A DNA stretch of 64,000 nt from positions 56,083 to 120,082 of IMG/VR virus record IMGVR_UViG_3300032829_000002; one strand, given 5' to 3'. Positions 34,093-42,215 of the stretch are shown here, one piece after another. The notes under the pieces were generated by a model. That model did not search any database and was not told the origin of the DNA. It saw only the letters and a program-made list of their open reading frames with translations. Source of the stretch: a virus. Both the position numbers and the translations under genes were made by a program. Position 1 is the stretch's first letter. Each line of letters begins with the position of its first letter.

Positions 34093-35301
34093 ATGTCCAA
34101 CAAGAATGAGACCAAGCTTCCTCACGTCGACCCGCGCGTCACTGACCCGCGCGCGGCCGCGTATCAGCGCGGTGCGACGCAACGCCGGCAGCCGCAAGAG
34201 CTGCCGAAGTACAACGAGCCACCGGCGGGCGGCCCCACACCGCCGATTCCGCTTCTCGATTCGCAGCACATCGAGGGCCAGACCATGGCGCAGCAAGCGG
34301 CCGCGCAACGCCGCGCCATGCATGCGCCGCAGCAGGGGCAAGCAAGTATCTTCGAGCCTGCTGCGCCGCCGATCGGGCATCCCGAGCAGATGCCCCCGCC
34401 GCCGCCGCCGCCTCGCGCGGCCCCTGCCAACGGGCCTCTCAGCATCCAGCCTGCGGACCTGCTTCCGATGGAGGCCACGCAGGACCCCGCGTTTCAGCAG
34501 GGCTACGGATCGATGTACGCATCCGCTCAGCCCGAGCTCGCGCGCAAGTACGGCGTCATGCGCGGCAACCAGCGCATTCCTCCGCAGATGCTGGTCAAGC
34601 AGGCGCCCGGCGCTCCTCCCAAGGGCCTCAGCCCCGAGACCGTCGAGGGCCTGAAGACCTTCGAGGAGCTCCAGAAGAAGGCAGGTCAGGTCGCTGCCGA
34701 CAATGGGGACAAGGAGGCGGAGGAGGCATCCAAAGCGAGTGTCGCTGGCGAAGCCGCCAAGGCGGGCAGTGGCCTGAGCTCGAAGACCGAGATCGACACG
34801 ATGATGAGCGCGCTCGACATGGACGCGCTGCACGAGCGGATGGTTCGCAACCTGATTCAGAACGACGAGCAGCGTTCGATCATCGAGGAGCGTCTCAGGC
34901 CGCTCGATCTGAGTGAGCTCATCACGCACGGGATGATCTCGCAGATCGTGCCGATTCAGCCGGGCGTCTTCGAGCCGGAGTTCCAGTCGGTGTCCGCGGA
35001 AGACGACCTTGCGATCAAGCGCCTCATCATCGAGGAGGCGAACTCGCTCAAGGTCGATGACCGCTACCTGCTCGACAAGTTCGCTCTGATGGGCATCACC
35101 TGCGCGCTGCGCGCGGTCAATCGCTTGCCGCTCCCGGATCATCGAGACGAGAAAGGATTCAACGACGAGAAGTTCTGGAAGAAGTTCGCCAAGATTCTGC
35201 GCTTCCCGCTGCCGATGATCGCCAGCTTGGGCGCCAACTACTTCTGGTTCGACGTGCGCGTTCGCAAGCTGTTCGTCGCGGAGCGCGTAAAAAATGGCTA
35301 G
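34093..35301 (+). CDS. Tail assembly chaperone (0-frame product)
   Basis: The 402-residue protein has a long Pro/Gln/Ala-rich N-terminal half and a helical C-terminal domain (from about residue 245; SELITHGMISQIV; FWKKFAKILRF). The last codons read GTA AAA AAT GGC TAG, where a slippery A AAA AAT allows a -1 shift into a frame that stays open to 35717. Such G/GT-type frameshift pairs mark tail assembly chaperones upstream of tape measure genes. The tape measure here is 11 kb downstream, further than usual, so the chaperone role is likely but not certain. Confidence 0.62.
   Translation: MSNKNETKLPHVDPRVTDPRAAAYQRGATQRRQPQELPKYNEPPAGGPTPPIPLLDSQHIEGQTMAQQAAAQRRAMHAPQQGQASIFEPAAPPIGHPEQMPPPPPPPRAAPANGPLSIQPADLLPMEATQDPAFQQGYGSMYASAQPELARKYGVMRGNQRIPPQMLVKQAPGAPPKGLSPETVEGLKTFEELQKKAGQVAADNGDKEAEEASKASVAGEAAKAGSGLSSKTEIDTMMSALDMDALHERMVRNLIQNDEQRSIIEERLRPLDLSELITHGMISQIVPIQPGVFEPEFQSVSAEDDLAIKRLIIEEANSLKVDDRYLLDKFALMGITCALRAVNRLPLPDHRDEKGFNDEKFWKKFAKILRFPLPMIASLGANYFWFDVRVRKLFVAERVKNG
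35289..35295 (+). other. Candidate -1 programmed frameshift site AAAAAAT
   Basis: Six A residues (35289-35294) and a T form A AAA AAT in the reading frame, two codons before the TAG at 35299-35301. A -1 slip gives AAA AAA TGG CTA and continues coding. GGAG at 35280-35283 is an SD-like element 5 bases upstream. No strong downstream stem is seen. Confidence 0.62.
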
Positions 35302-35717
35302 AGACTCCTGAAGGCTGGGCACGGGCGAACCTGCTGTTGTTGACGCTTCGCTCGATGCCCAAGCATGGGTCGATTCAGGAGTCGGTTCTCAGCCTAGTGA
35401 TCTTGAAGAAAGAAGAGATCGAGGCTGCGAAGACCCGAGCGTTGCTGCAAGGCATGCTCAAGCAAGACGCTGGCCCCGAGGCGTGGGCAGACTTCTTCAA
35501 GCTCGCTTTCCCCTGGGTGCAGGTTGCCAAGAAGCGAGACGAAGCCGAAGTCATCAAGAGGCTCCAAGAGGAGATCAAACGAGGGCCTCTTCAGATCACT
35601 GCGCAGCACGACAACAAGTTCCGAAGTCGTCTCAAGACCAAGGTCGTTCAGCGGCAGGCCAACACGGAGTTGGCCAGTCGCCTGTCCTCGAAACTCAAAC
35701 CGGCTGTTCCACGATGA
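35295..35717 (+). CDS. -1 frame extension of tail assembly chaperone
   Basis: This frame adds about 140 residues: KKWLETPEGW-type start, then a helical, basic region (VLSLVILKKEEIEAAKT). It has no ribosome site of its own (the first starts are TTGs in the gap), and the bases from 35295 already code in this frame. The fusion of about 541 residues would be the minor product made during tail assembly. Confidence 0.62.
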   Translation, partial: WLETPEGWARANLLLLTLRSMPKHGSIQESVLSLVILKKEEIEAAKTRALLQGMLKQDAGPEAWADFFKLAFPWVQVAKKRDEAEVIKRLQEEIKRGPLQITAQHDNKFRSRLKTKVVQRQANTELASRLSSKLKPAVPR

Positions 35718-36115
35718 ACAAAACTGCACAAGCTGCCTTCTGCCCCGAGTGCGCGAGCCCCCTCGTCGACTTCTCCGAGTTGTCCGACGAGGGCGCGCGT
35801 TGCAACGCGTGCGGCTGGAGCGGTCGCAAGTCCGAGCTCCTTTCTTCTCAGTTCATGCACGAGGAAGGTGGCCCTGGCGAAGTCTACGGTCACTTCGTCT
35901 CCGACCTGCGGTTGCTCATGTCCAAGACGATCGCCACCCCCTTCGCGCACTTCCTGTTGAAGTGGGGGTTCTTGCCTTCGGAGAACCAGAAGGAGCAGAT
36001 GACGATTCTGGCGCGCTACCTCACCGTGGTAGCCCGCGCCATCGTGCGCGCTGTCCTCGAGGAGCGCGCCAGCATCGAAAAGGAGCGCGCTCGCGATGGA
36101 AAGCAATCAGCCTAA
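35714..36115 (+). CDS. Zinc-ribbon protein with helical C-terminus
   Basis: The 133-residue protein has a clear N-terminal ribbon (CPEC at residues 10-13, CNAC about 33-36) and helices after it (TILARYLTVVARAIVRAVLE). The ATG overlaps the previous TGA. A role in tail assembly or a tail-associated protein is suggested by its place after the chaperone. No family recognised. Confidence 0.68.
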   Translation: MNKTAQAAFCPECASPLVDFSELSDEGARCNACGWSGRKSELLSSQFMHEEGGPGEVYGHFVSDLRLLMSKTIATPFAHFLLKWGFLPSENQKEQMTILARYLTVVARAIVRAVLEERASIEKERARDGKQSA

Positions 36116-36401
36116 GCCCGTACCTGGAACGGGAATGCTCGAGCAGCGCGAGACGGCGGAGGAGGGATCGGGGCTGTACTGCTTCATGGACCAGCTTCGT
36201 CTCTGTGGTCCGGCGTGCATGGCCTACTTGAACCCTGCGCCCCAGAACGACCCCGAGCTTCGTGGTCAGCAGTGGGCGCACTGCCACCTGCTCGTGAACG
36301 TGCATCGCGGTGGCAAGCACCTGGTCATCCTGACCAGCATGGCGCACCGCGCCCTCAATCAGCAGCCGGGAGCCAACATCCCGCCGCCTCAACCGAGGTA
36401 G
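36096..36401 (+). CDS. Unknown small protein
   Basis: The 101-residue protein has a Pro/Glu-rich start, a beta-strand core (HCHLLVNVHRGGKHLVILT) and a Pro-rich end. It begins 20 bases inside the previous gene and has GGAG upstream. Some cysteines (CFMD, CGPAC) might bind metal but do not form a ribbon. Function unknown. Confidence 0.64.
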   Translation: MESNQPKPVPGTGMLEQRETAEEGSGLYCFMDQLRLCGPACMAYLNPAPQNDPELRGQQWAHCHLLVNVHRGGKHLVILTSMAHRALNQQPGANIPPPQPR

Positions 36402-36403
36402 CC

Positions 36404-36943
36404 ATGCAAGTAGAACTTGTCTCTCTTCAGCAAAAGCTCGACCTGAACAGCGGGGAGATGCAGAACTCCATCTCGCTGCGCTTGCCGAACGGCAAGATGA
36501 TCGAGCTTCCGATCGACAACAACGAGTCGCTGGAGGTCATTCGAGCAACGCGCTGGGAAGCTCCTCGCCAAGAAGAGATGCCGGAGCCTTCCTACGCGGC
36601 GCCCGCGCCGGAGCCCGAAGAAGTCGAAGAGCCCTCGCCGATCGGGTACGTGTCTCCTGCTCCTACATCAGGCATGCCTACCGGCATGCCTCGTCCGAGT
36701 TACGGAAACGAAGAAGCGCGCTCCTTCGCCGGCGACGATGACGCGGAAGCTGCCGCTGTGTTCGGCGGACCCGTCGTCAGTGGAACGCTCGGTCCTCCTC
36801 CTCAGCCCCAAGTCTCTTCTCGCGGTCGTCAGGTGTCGATGAACGAGTTCGGGTACCCCATCGTGCCGCGTGCGGGAATGGACCCTGGAGAGGTGACCGG
36901 CAGTGGTTCCGAAGCGGACGAAGACGGAGTCTCCTCGATATGA
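36404..36943 (+). CDS. Unknown protein with short beta domain and disordered tail
   Basis: The 179-residue protein has a compact beta domain in the first 50 residues, then a Pro/Glu/Gly/Ser-rich tail that is probably disordered and ends in an acidic stretch. AGG/TAGCC precedes the ATG. The tail could carry an assembly or binding peptide. No match is recognised. Confidence 0.63.
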   Translation: MQVELVSLQQKLDLNSGEMQNSISLRLPNGKMIELPIDNNESLEVIRATRWEAPRQEEMPEPSYAAPAPEPEEVEEPSPIGYVSPAPTSGMPTGMPRPSYGNEEARSFAGDDDAEAAAVFGGPVVSGTLGPPPQPQVSSRGRQVSMNEFGYPIVPRAGMDPGEVTGSGSEADEDGVSSI

Positions 36944-37422
36944 TCGTCGTCGTCTGCTCGAACGCATCTTGCGGCGCCGCCTTCCGAGTCATGGGAGACC
37001 CGGTCGAGGTCAACCACCTCGTCGGAGCTTCTAGCTCGTTCTGGCCCAACAGGTACACGTGCCCGTCCTGTGAAGCGGCGGCCACCGGCGTGCTCGAAAG
37101 CGACATCGACGTTCGTACGTTGCCGTCGTTGCGAGACTTGGAAGCCCAGGAGCTCTTCCAGGCGCTCAACGGGATGGGTCTTCCAGAGGAGCAGGACTGC
37201 ACGATCGAGAGCGTGACCAAGGTCCTGCTCGATCAGCGCATCGTGAAGGTCATCGGGCATTCGATCGAGGGGACTCGTCGGTATTGCCTCGAGCACGTGG
37301 AGTTCGATGACGGTCGCCGTCTCTACTTCGCAGCGGGCAGCCACGGCGCTACCGCCTACCGCCTAACGCTTCCGATCAAGCACACCGAGAAGGTGCTCGA
37401 GGAGTTCGATGAGCCTGCCTGA
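36940..37422 (+). CDS. Zinc-binding protein of unknown role
   Basis: The 160-residue protein begins with a Cys cluster (CSNASC near residue 6, CPSC near 42) followed by an alpha/beta region with a beta C-terminus (YCLEHVEFDDGRRLYFAAG). It is coupled to the previous gene through an ATGA. It lies in the zinc-ribbon-rich stretch. Function unknown. Confidence 0.67.
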   Translation: MIVVVCSNASCGAAFRVMGDPVEVNHLVGASSSFWPNRYTCPSCEAAATGVLESDIDVRTLPSLRDLEAQELFQALNGMGLPEEQDCTIESVTKVLLDQRIVKVIGHSIEGTRRYCLEHVEFDDGRRLYFAAGSHGATAYRLTLPIKHTEKVLEEFDEPA

Positions 37423-38095
37423 GATGGTCATCCGTTACCGCCACGACGAGGGCGACACCTGCACGGGGGAGATCTTGCTTCGCTGGGAGGACGGGTCCTT
37501 TCCTGCACAGCAACTTCATGCGATCGATCGCATCGGGTTCAACCGCATGATGGGAACGGTCAGCGAGGAGTTGAACAAGCACAAGGTCAGCAAGTTGATC
37601 ATGGAGCGAACCGATCGCGGCGGTTTGAAGCCGTTCGTCTTCGACAATCCGACCGTCGAGCTTCTTCGCTCAGACCCGGTATCGGTCATCCGCTTGATGA
37701 ACATCCCCCCGATCCACATCGATCTGCGCAAGGAGAAGCCGGCGCCGCTTACGCCCATCTTCGTGGCGGGGCACGACGCGCTTGCGAACGGATTCGGAGA
37801 CGAGGTCTACGCTCGAGTGCGCGGAACGGGTGGCACAGCGGAGCTCGAGTGCCCGTGCTGCGGTTTGTGGAGCACCGTCGACACCGAGTTTGTCTTCAAC
37901 TGCAAGAAGAAGTGCAAGTTGACGATGCCCGTTCGCTTCACGGAGAAGTGGGCCGTCGTCAAAGTCGAGGACCTCCTCGGGCTCAAGCTCGATCGCTACT
38001 ACCTGCCGCGCGAATGGAACAAGTCGCATGGTTGGATCACCCGCGCCGACCTCGAGGCGCTGTTCGAACAATGGAAGAAGGAGAAGATGTCATGA
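37409..38095 (+). CDS. Protein with internal four-cysteine zinc site
   Basis: The 228-residue protein has beta strands in the first third, a central segment, and a compact zinc site (CPCC near 147 and CKKKC near 168). The C-terminal helix follows. It starts 14 bases inside the previous gene. No known family; a structural or assembly role in the tail module is possible. Confidence 0.66.
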   Translation: MSLPEMVIRYRHDEGDTCTGEILLRWEDGSFPAQQLHAIDRIGFNRMMGTVSEELNKHKVSKLIMERTDRGGLKPFVFDNPTVELLRSDPVSVIRLMNIPPIHIDLRKEKPAPLTPIFVAGHDALANGFGDEVYARVRGTGGTAELECPCCGLWSTVDTEFVFNCKKKCKLTMPVRFTEKWAVVKVEDLLGLKLDRYYLPREWNKSHGWITRADLEALFEQWKKEKMS

Positions 38096-38454
38096 TGCAA
38101 GGTCCCAACCACCCTCGAATGCGCGGTGTCGGTCAGGCCCCCACGCCGGCTGATGGACGCGGCTCTCCGCGCACGGTGGCGAACGTCGTTCCGATGGAGC
38201 AGTACGCCGTGCAGTACTTCGACGAGAACGGCACGCCGCGTGTCAACGTTCTGGTCAAAGTCGGCGACCAGTTCTACTTCCCGCCGAACGGCATCGATTG
38301 GGCGGCCTCGCTCAAGCCCGCGGCGGAGTGGGTGAAGAAGGGCGTGCTCGCGAAGATCGGCAACGGGCAGTCGGTCGACCCGCTTCCGAAGAGCGATGCG
38401 GTCGACGTGATGGCGGGAGAGGAAGACGATGCCGACGATTCGTCCGCTCAATGA
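38092..38454 (+). CDS. Unknown small acidic-tail protein
   Basis: The 120-residue protein has a beta-rich core (YAVQYFDENGTPRVNVLV; KVGDQFYFPPNGIDW), a helix and a strongly acidic tail (EEDDADDSSAQ). ATG 38092 overlaps the previous TGA; a second in-frame ATG follows at 38095. The end overlaps the GroES-like gene by 26 bases, so the two are translated together. No family known. Confidence 0.66.
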   Translation: MMQGPNHPRMRGVGQAPTPADGRGSPRTVANVVPMEQYAVQYFDENGTPRVNVLVKVGDQFYFPPNGIDWAASLKPAAEWVKKGVLAKIGNGQSVDPLPKSDAVDVMAGEEDDADDSSAQ

Positions 38455-38764
38455 CTGGGTGCTCGTTCGGTGCGAGCCGATTCCCGAGATGATAGGGAGC
38501 ATCATCGTGCCGAACGGGACGCGCGTGCGTGCCGGTGAGGTCCTCGCTGTTGGGCCTGGTCGAGTCTACCGCGACAAGAACGTGCGCACTCCTCCCGACG
38601 TTCAGGTCGGAGAGCGCGTGGCGTTCTTCCGCGAGACGCTCGAGACGCAGCAGGGCAAGACCGTCGCTGGGATTCTCCAAGATCTCGGAGACGACCTCGG
38701 GCTCATTCGCGCCACCGACGTTCTCTTCGTCATCCCTCCGGGGATGGAGGTCGATGTTCGATGA
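38429..38764 (+). CDS. GroES/gp31-like co-chaperonin
   Basis: The 111-residue protein matches small chaperonin lids: IRPLNDWVLVR at 4-14, GSIIVPNG at 23-30, GEVLAVGPGR at 36-45, and VGERVAFF near 60-67. Such proteins cap host GroEL and help fold phage capsid proteins, as T4 gp31 does. The mobile loop residues that bind GroEL are not the standard bacterial ones. It has a GC-rich coupling with the preceding gene (26-base overlap). The role with the major capsid is inferred from T4. Confidence 0.85.
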   Translation: MPTIRPLNDWVLVRCEPIPEMIGSIIVPNGTRVRAGEVLAVGPGRVYRDKNVRTPPDVQVGERVAFFRETLETQQGKTVAGILQDLGDDLGLIRATDVLFVIPPGMEVDVR

Positions 38765-39018
38765 GGCTCGTCGTTTCCCCCGAGACGGGGGTGGTGGAGC
38801 TGAACTACACGTGGTTGCCGACGTGGATCGGTATCAACACCCCGCTCAAGAACGAGCTCGAGAAGGCGCTTGCGGACAAGCTCGTCGGCAAACCACTTAC
38901 CGAAGAAGTCCTCGATGAGGCACACGACCTGGTCGTGGACTTCTTTGCTCAGCGCTTCCCTTCCATGAAAGGGTTGCGTGACTACCTCGACTCTCTCAAG
39001 TTCGTGACAATCGAATGA
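38761..39018 (+). CDS. Unknown small helical protein
   Basis: The 85-residue, mostly helical, acidic protein follows the co-chaperonin with a 4-base overlap and precedes a small regulator. It has no recognised motif. Co-translation with the co-chaperonin might mean a related folding or assembly role, but nothing in the sequence shows it. Confidence 0.64.
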   Translation: MRLVVSPETGVVELNYTWLPTWIGINTPLKNELEKALADKLVGKPLTEEVLDEAHDLVVDFFAQRFPSMKGLRDYLDSLKFVTIE

Positions 39019-39185
39019 AGAACGGCCGCATCCATATGCGTATCGACCAGAAGCTGCTCGAGCGAGCCAAGAAGCTCGTTCGCCGACGCGGCATCACGCT
39101 CACGCAGTTCGTGGAGGCGGCCTTTCGTTCTGCGCTCGAGCAGGAAGAGTCGGAGAAGAAACCGTTCGAAGCGGAGCAGATCTGA
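39015..39185 (+). CDS. Ribbon-helix-helix (Arc/MetJ-type) DNA-binding protein
   Basis: The 56-residue protein has a beta strand followed by two helices: RIHMRIDQKLLERAKKL, then ITLTQFVEAAFRSALEQE. This is the usual Arc-like dimeric repressor fold. ATG 39015 overlaps the preceding stop by 4 bases; the stop TGA shares its last base with the next ATG at 39185. It may repress a phage promoter, possibly within this operon. Confidence 0.75.
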   Translation: MKNGRIHMRIDQKLLERAKKLVRRRGITLTQFVEAAFRSALEQEESEKKPFEAEQI

Positions 39186-39733
39186 TGAGCGAGTTCCAAG
39201 AGCAGTCCGACACGATCGAGGTCCCGCGGGGTACCGGCATCGACGGTTTCGTCGCGGTCATCCGCGGTCTTCTGAAGTTGCCGCGTGTGCAGTACATCAA
39301 CATCGATGGCAACGGGCGTGTTCGCTATGCTCGCGTGGTTCGAAAAGGGGAGGCGGTTCGCCCGGCGGATCTCGACTTCAGCAGCCTCTACCCCTCGACG
39401 ATCATTCGCAACGCTCAGCTCAAGGAGCTCCCCGAAGAGCGGGTTGCTGCGTTCGCGATCGCCAAGATGTTTCAGGCAGCGTCGTACGAGAAGCTGTACC
39501 CCATCTCCTTCGTCACCAATCCGAAGACCACGCTTTGGCAGTGGCACGACGACACGACGGGAATCAACATCGCGCATTCGGAGGACAGCCTCTACGGCGT
39601 TCCACTCTTGTTCGACGAGAACATTCCGGCGTACGTTCTGGTGCTCTGCACGGGGTACATGCCAGGCAGCCCGATGTCCGAGACCCGCAAGAGCTTCAAG
39701 ATCACCATGCCGCAGTACGGCCAGGGAGGCTGA
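39185..39733 (+). CDS. Unknown protein after the RHH gene
   Basis: The 182-residue protein has an alpha/beta N-terminal part and a beta-rich C-terminus. The segment DLDFSSLYPSTI looks like a family-B DNA polymerase motif but lacks all other polymerase parts, so no enzyme role is proposed. It shares a base with the RHH stop (TGATG). No family is recognised. Confidence 0.62.
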   Translation: MSEFQEQSDTIEVPRGTGIDGFVAVIRGLLKLPRVQYINIDGNGRVRYARVVRKGEAVRPADLDFSSLYPSTIIRNAQLKELPEERVAAFAIAKMFQAASYEKLYPISFVTNPKTTLWQWHDDTTGINIAHSEDSLYGVPLLFDENIPAYVLVLCTGYMPGSPMSETRKSFKITMPQYGQGG

Positions 39734-39734
39734 C

Positions 39735-40256
39735 ATGCACGAGCTCACCCGTGTCATCATTCGCTCGGGGTTGGTCGCGCCCGAGTTCTTGGCGCAGTTC
39801 CGCAAGTGGGGGTTGATCACTCCCGACGAGCCCCCGGTGCCGATCTCCGACAAGACGCAGCTCATTGCCGCGCTCGATCGTGCTCTTCAAGAGGAAGAGC
39901 TGGTGATCGTTCGTGAGACCGACCTCGATGCGCTGAATCGCTATCTGGCGCACATGCACCCGAGCAAGCTGCACGTCGTCATGCCCGACGGTACGACAGG
40001 AGACTTCGACGTTACCTACGGCAAGCTCGAGACGGGTGAGTACATCTTCCCGTGGCACTTCGAGAGCGTCGAGGACGTGCTCGCGAACGGCGAGACGTAC
40101 CTGCTCGAGGACTCGACGAGCAACGTGAAGATCTACTTCTCGTCCGTCCGTGAGCTCTTCTTCGGCGACCACAAGGCATTCGTCGTCTGCACTCCTTCTC
40201 CTCAAGAGGTTTCCCATGGACAGCACGAACCCGCTGCTGACGCTCCTGCGCAGTAA
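39735..40256 (+). CDS. Unknown alpha/beta protein
   Basis: The 173-residue protein has helices in the first half and beta strands in the second (KLHVVMPDGTTGDFDV; TYLLEDSTSNVKIYF). ATG 39735 follows GGGAGG. Its last 41 bases overlap the next gene. No domain recognised. Confidence 0.64.
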   Translation: MHELTRVIIRSGLVAPEFLAQFRKWGLITPDEPPVPISDKTQLIAALDRALQEEELVIVRETDLDALNRYLAHMHPSKLHVVMPDGTTGDFDVTYGKLETGEYIFPWHFESVEDVLANGETYLLEDSTSNVKIYFSSVRELFFGDHKAFVVCTPSPQEVSHGQHEPAADAPAQ

Positions 40257-40668
40257 GTTCGGCTACGAAGCGCGCGACGTCACGTCGGGCAAGAAGCAGC
40301 TTCGTGTACTCGGTCGACTTCCCAACGAACGCATGGGCGATTGGCTGATCGGCATGCACTTCGCGCACCAAGCGCTGCAACGGCAGCCGGGATGGTCGGT
40401 CGACTTCAGCAAGTTCTACTTCCCGCGCAACGGGAAGATCGTCTATGCCTGGAGGCTCATCTTCCAGAGTGTGGACGATCAGCCGATCTCCGCTCATCTT
40501 CAAGACATCATGAACTCGTTCTCTTCTGCTCCGCAGAGCTCCCGTGGGGAAGTCATGGAGATTCCCCTGATGGGGGCTGGGCGCAGTCGAAGCGCTGCCG
40601 GTGGAAGAGGGGCGTACACCATCGGTGGTGCGAATCCGTTCATCCCCGGTCCCTCGAGGCGCGTGTAG
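40216..40668 (+). CDS. Unknown protein with Gly/Arg-rich tail
   Basis: The 150-residue protein has a globular N-terminal part (about residues 1-95, WLIGMHFAHQALQRQPGW) and a glycine/serine/arginine-rich tail (AGRSRSAAGGRG). AAGAGG is 6-7 bases before the ATG. Function unknown. Confidence 0.64.
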   Translation: MDSTNPLLTLLRSKFGYEARDVTSGKKQLRVLGRLPNERMGDWLIGMHFAHQALQRQPGWSVDFSKFYFPRNGKIVYAWRLIFQSVDDQPISAHLQDIMNSFSSAPQSSRGEVMEIPLMGAGRSRSAAGGRGAYTIGGANPFIPGPSRRV

Positions 40669-40677
40669 GAAGGCACC

Positions 40678-41328
40678 ATGTCAACGTCCGAGACGAAGTG
40701 GGTCGAGCCGCAGATCGCTCCTACGGAGTTCACCAAGGAGGAGCAGGAAGCGATCGAGCTCAAGAAGAAGGCGCTCGATGAGCTTCTGAAGCACCGGAAG
40801 CACGCCAAGTACAAGATCGAGCTCTTCTTCGGCAAGGCGCGTTCGCTCACCAAGCCGACTCCGGGCATCATCTCCTTCTGGGAGAGCGGTTCGAAGCTGC
40901 ACGGCGGCGGCGACGCGAAGATCTACATCTGCCCTGGCAAGCAGCTCGGCATCAACAACTGCTCCGCGATCATTCCCGAAGCGGCGAACATCAACGCGCT
41001 GCACTTCTGCTCGGCGTGCAAGCGCTCATGGAAGGGCAAGGAGGTGATCGGAGAAGTCGTCGCCAACTTGACCATGCGTGGGTGGGCAGAAGCATTGCTG
41101 TACTACTACACGCACTTGGACCACAATGCGGACATCTACCTGAAGCACGCCTACGAAGACATCCGCACCGTCGCGATGCTCGAGCAGGCGAAGCAGAAAG
41201 GTGGAGAGTACCTCAACCGCGTTCGTCGCAAGCGTGCCCTTCACATCTATCCGCTCAACCGCATCATCACGGACACATCGGCAGGGGCCGACTTGCTCAG
41301 GCGCTTCTACGCGTTCTTGACCGCATGA
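40678..41328 (+). CDS. Zinc-binding helical protein
   Basis: The 216-residue protein has a charged helical start, a four-cysteine region (CPGKQLGINNC and CSAC), and a long helical C-terminal domain with many Tyr/Leu residues. AAGG lies upstream of the ATG. It overlaps the next gene by 4 bases. It may be a tail or assembly protein; no family recognised. Confidence 0.67.
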   Translation: MSTSETKWVEPQIAPTEFTKEEQEAIELKKKALDELLKHRKHAKYKIELFFGKARSLTKPTPGIISFWESGSKLHGGGDAKIYICPGKQLGINNCSAIIPEAANINALHFCSACKRSWKGKEVIGEVVANLTMRGWAEALLYYYTHLDHNADIYLKHAYEDIRTVAMLEQAKQKGGEYLNRVRRKRALHIYPLNRIITDTSAGADLLRRFYAFLTA

Positions 41329-41690
41329 GACACGACAAGTACGTCCGCATTCTGCACCGCCGCGCGGGCCTCCGCGAGCTTCAACGACTTCTGTCCGAGA
41401 GGTACCTCGTGGTCGATGGGCGCGCGAAGCAGCAGATCCTCTGCGAGGAGGCGCCTTACCAAGATCGGTTCCTCTCGCAGGACGCTCTCTCCGAAATCAT
41501 GGGGATGCTATCCGCCCTCGAGGCCGAAGAAGACAAGCGACTGCTGCGCTTCGAGCTTCGAGAGAGGGACGAAGCTCAACTTCCAGACAGTCTGAAGGAG
41601 AAAGAAGATGGCAGAGAAGAGACGACGGCACGGCCGTCCCGGCGCGGACGGCGTGGTGGGTCCGACCCCTCACCTGCGCCTGCGTCTTAG
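41325..41690 (+). CDS. Unknown basic-tailed helical protein
   Basis: The 121-residue protein has a helical domain and an Arg/Gly/Ser-rich tail. ATG 41325 makes an ATGA overlap. The last 83 bases are read in another frame by the next gene, so these C-termini are jointly constrained. No match. Confidence 0.62.
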   Translation: MRHDKYVRILHRRAGLRELQRLLSERYLVVDGRAKQQILCEEAPYQDRFLSQDALSEIMGMLSALEAEEDKRLLRFELRERDEAQLPDSLKEKEDGREETTARPSRRGRRGGSDPSPAPAS

Positions 41691-42009
41691 CCAGTTCGAG
41701 CAGCGCCTCGAGGCGTTGCAAGACGTCGTCGGCAACAACACCGACGTCTTCGCGGCTGGATTCGACGCGGCCGACCGCCGTATCTACACCCTGATGCGCG
41801 TCGTCAGCGACGTGGCAACGGGGCGATCGCTTTACTTGGTCTCCGACGGAGTCGACGAACGAATCGACTACATGCAGTACTTCGCGGAGTACGAGGCCAT
41901 TCAGGCCCTCATCGTGCTGGCGAAAGTGCACGGTCCGGCTGTTCAAGTCGAGGAGTCCGAGGCAGACTACGAAGAGTCAGCGGTCATCTTCGGAGGAGCC
42001 TCAACATGA
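41608..42009 (+). CDS. Unknown helical protein
   Basis: The 133-residue protein has a basic start, a long helical region (RLRLSQFEQRLEALQDVVGN) and an acidic C-terminus. AAGGAGAAAGAAG precedes the ATG. The extensive overlap with the previous gene is well supported by composition of both frames. No family recognised. Confidence 0.65.
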   Translation: MAEKRRRHGRPGADGVVGPTPHLRLRLSQFEQRLEALQDVVGNNTDVFAAGFDAADRRIYTLMRVVSDVATGRSLYLVSDGVDERIDYMQYFAEYEAIQALIVLAKVHGPAVQVEESEADYEESAVIFGGAST

Positions 42010-42215
42010 AGCCTATTCAGCGAACCGACAGCCTCGATCACGTCAAGGTGTTGCCCAACGGAACGAAGGTCGTCTACGAGAGTGCGGCGGGAGGCATGCG
42101 GAAGATCTGCTGCCCGAAGTGCGGTGCTGCGAACGCGGTTCCGTCGGCGACAGCGAAGGGCCAGCAGGTGCTCCGCTGCAACTGCGGCGCGCAGTTCACG
42201 TCGACTCGGATGTGA
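42006..42215 (+). CDS. Small zinc-ribbon protein
   Basis: The 69-residue protein is mostly a four-cysteine ribbon (CPKC near residue 37, CNC near 60). It starts by ATGA coupling and overlaps the convergent acetyltransferase end by 20 bases. It is one of several small zinc-ribbon proteins in this stretch. Confidence 0.68.
   Translation: MKPIQRTDSLDHVKVLPNGTKVVYESAAGGMRKICCPKCGAANAVPSATAKGQQVLRCNCGAQFTSTRM

Noticed and set aside
39185-39733. DFSSLYPSTI, which looks like motif A of family-B DNA polymerases
   Set aside because: The protein has only 182 residues and none of the exonuclease, palm or thumb motifs; the match is short and is most likely chance.
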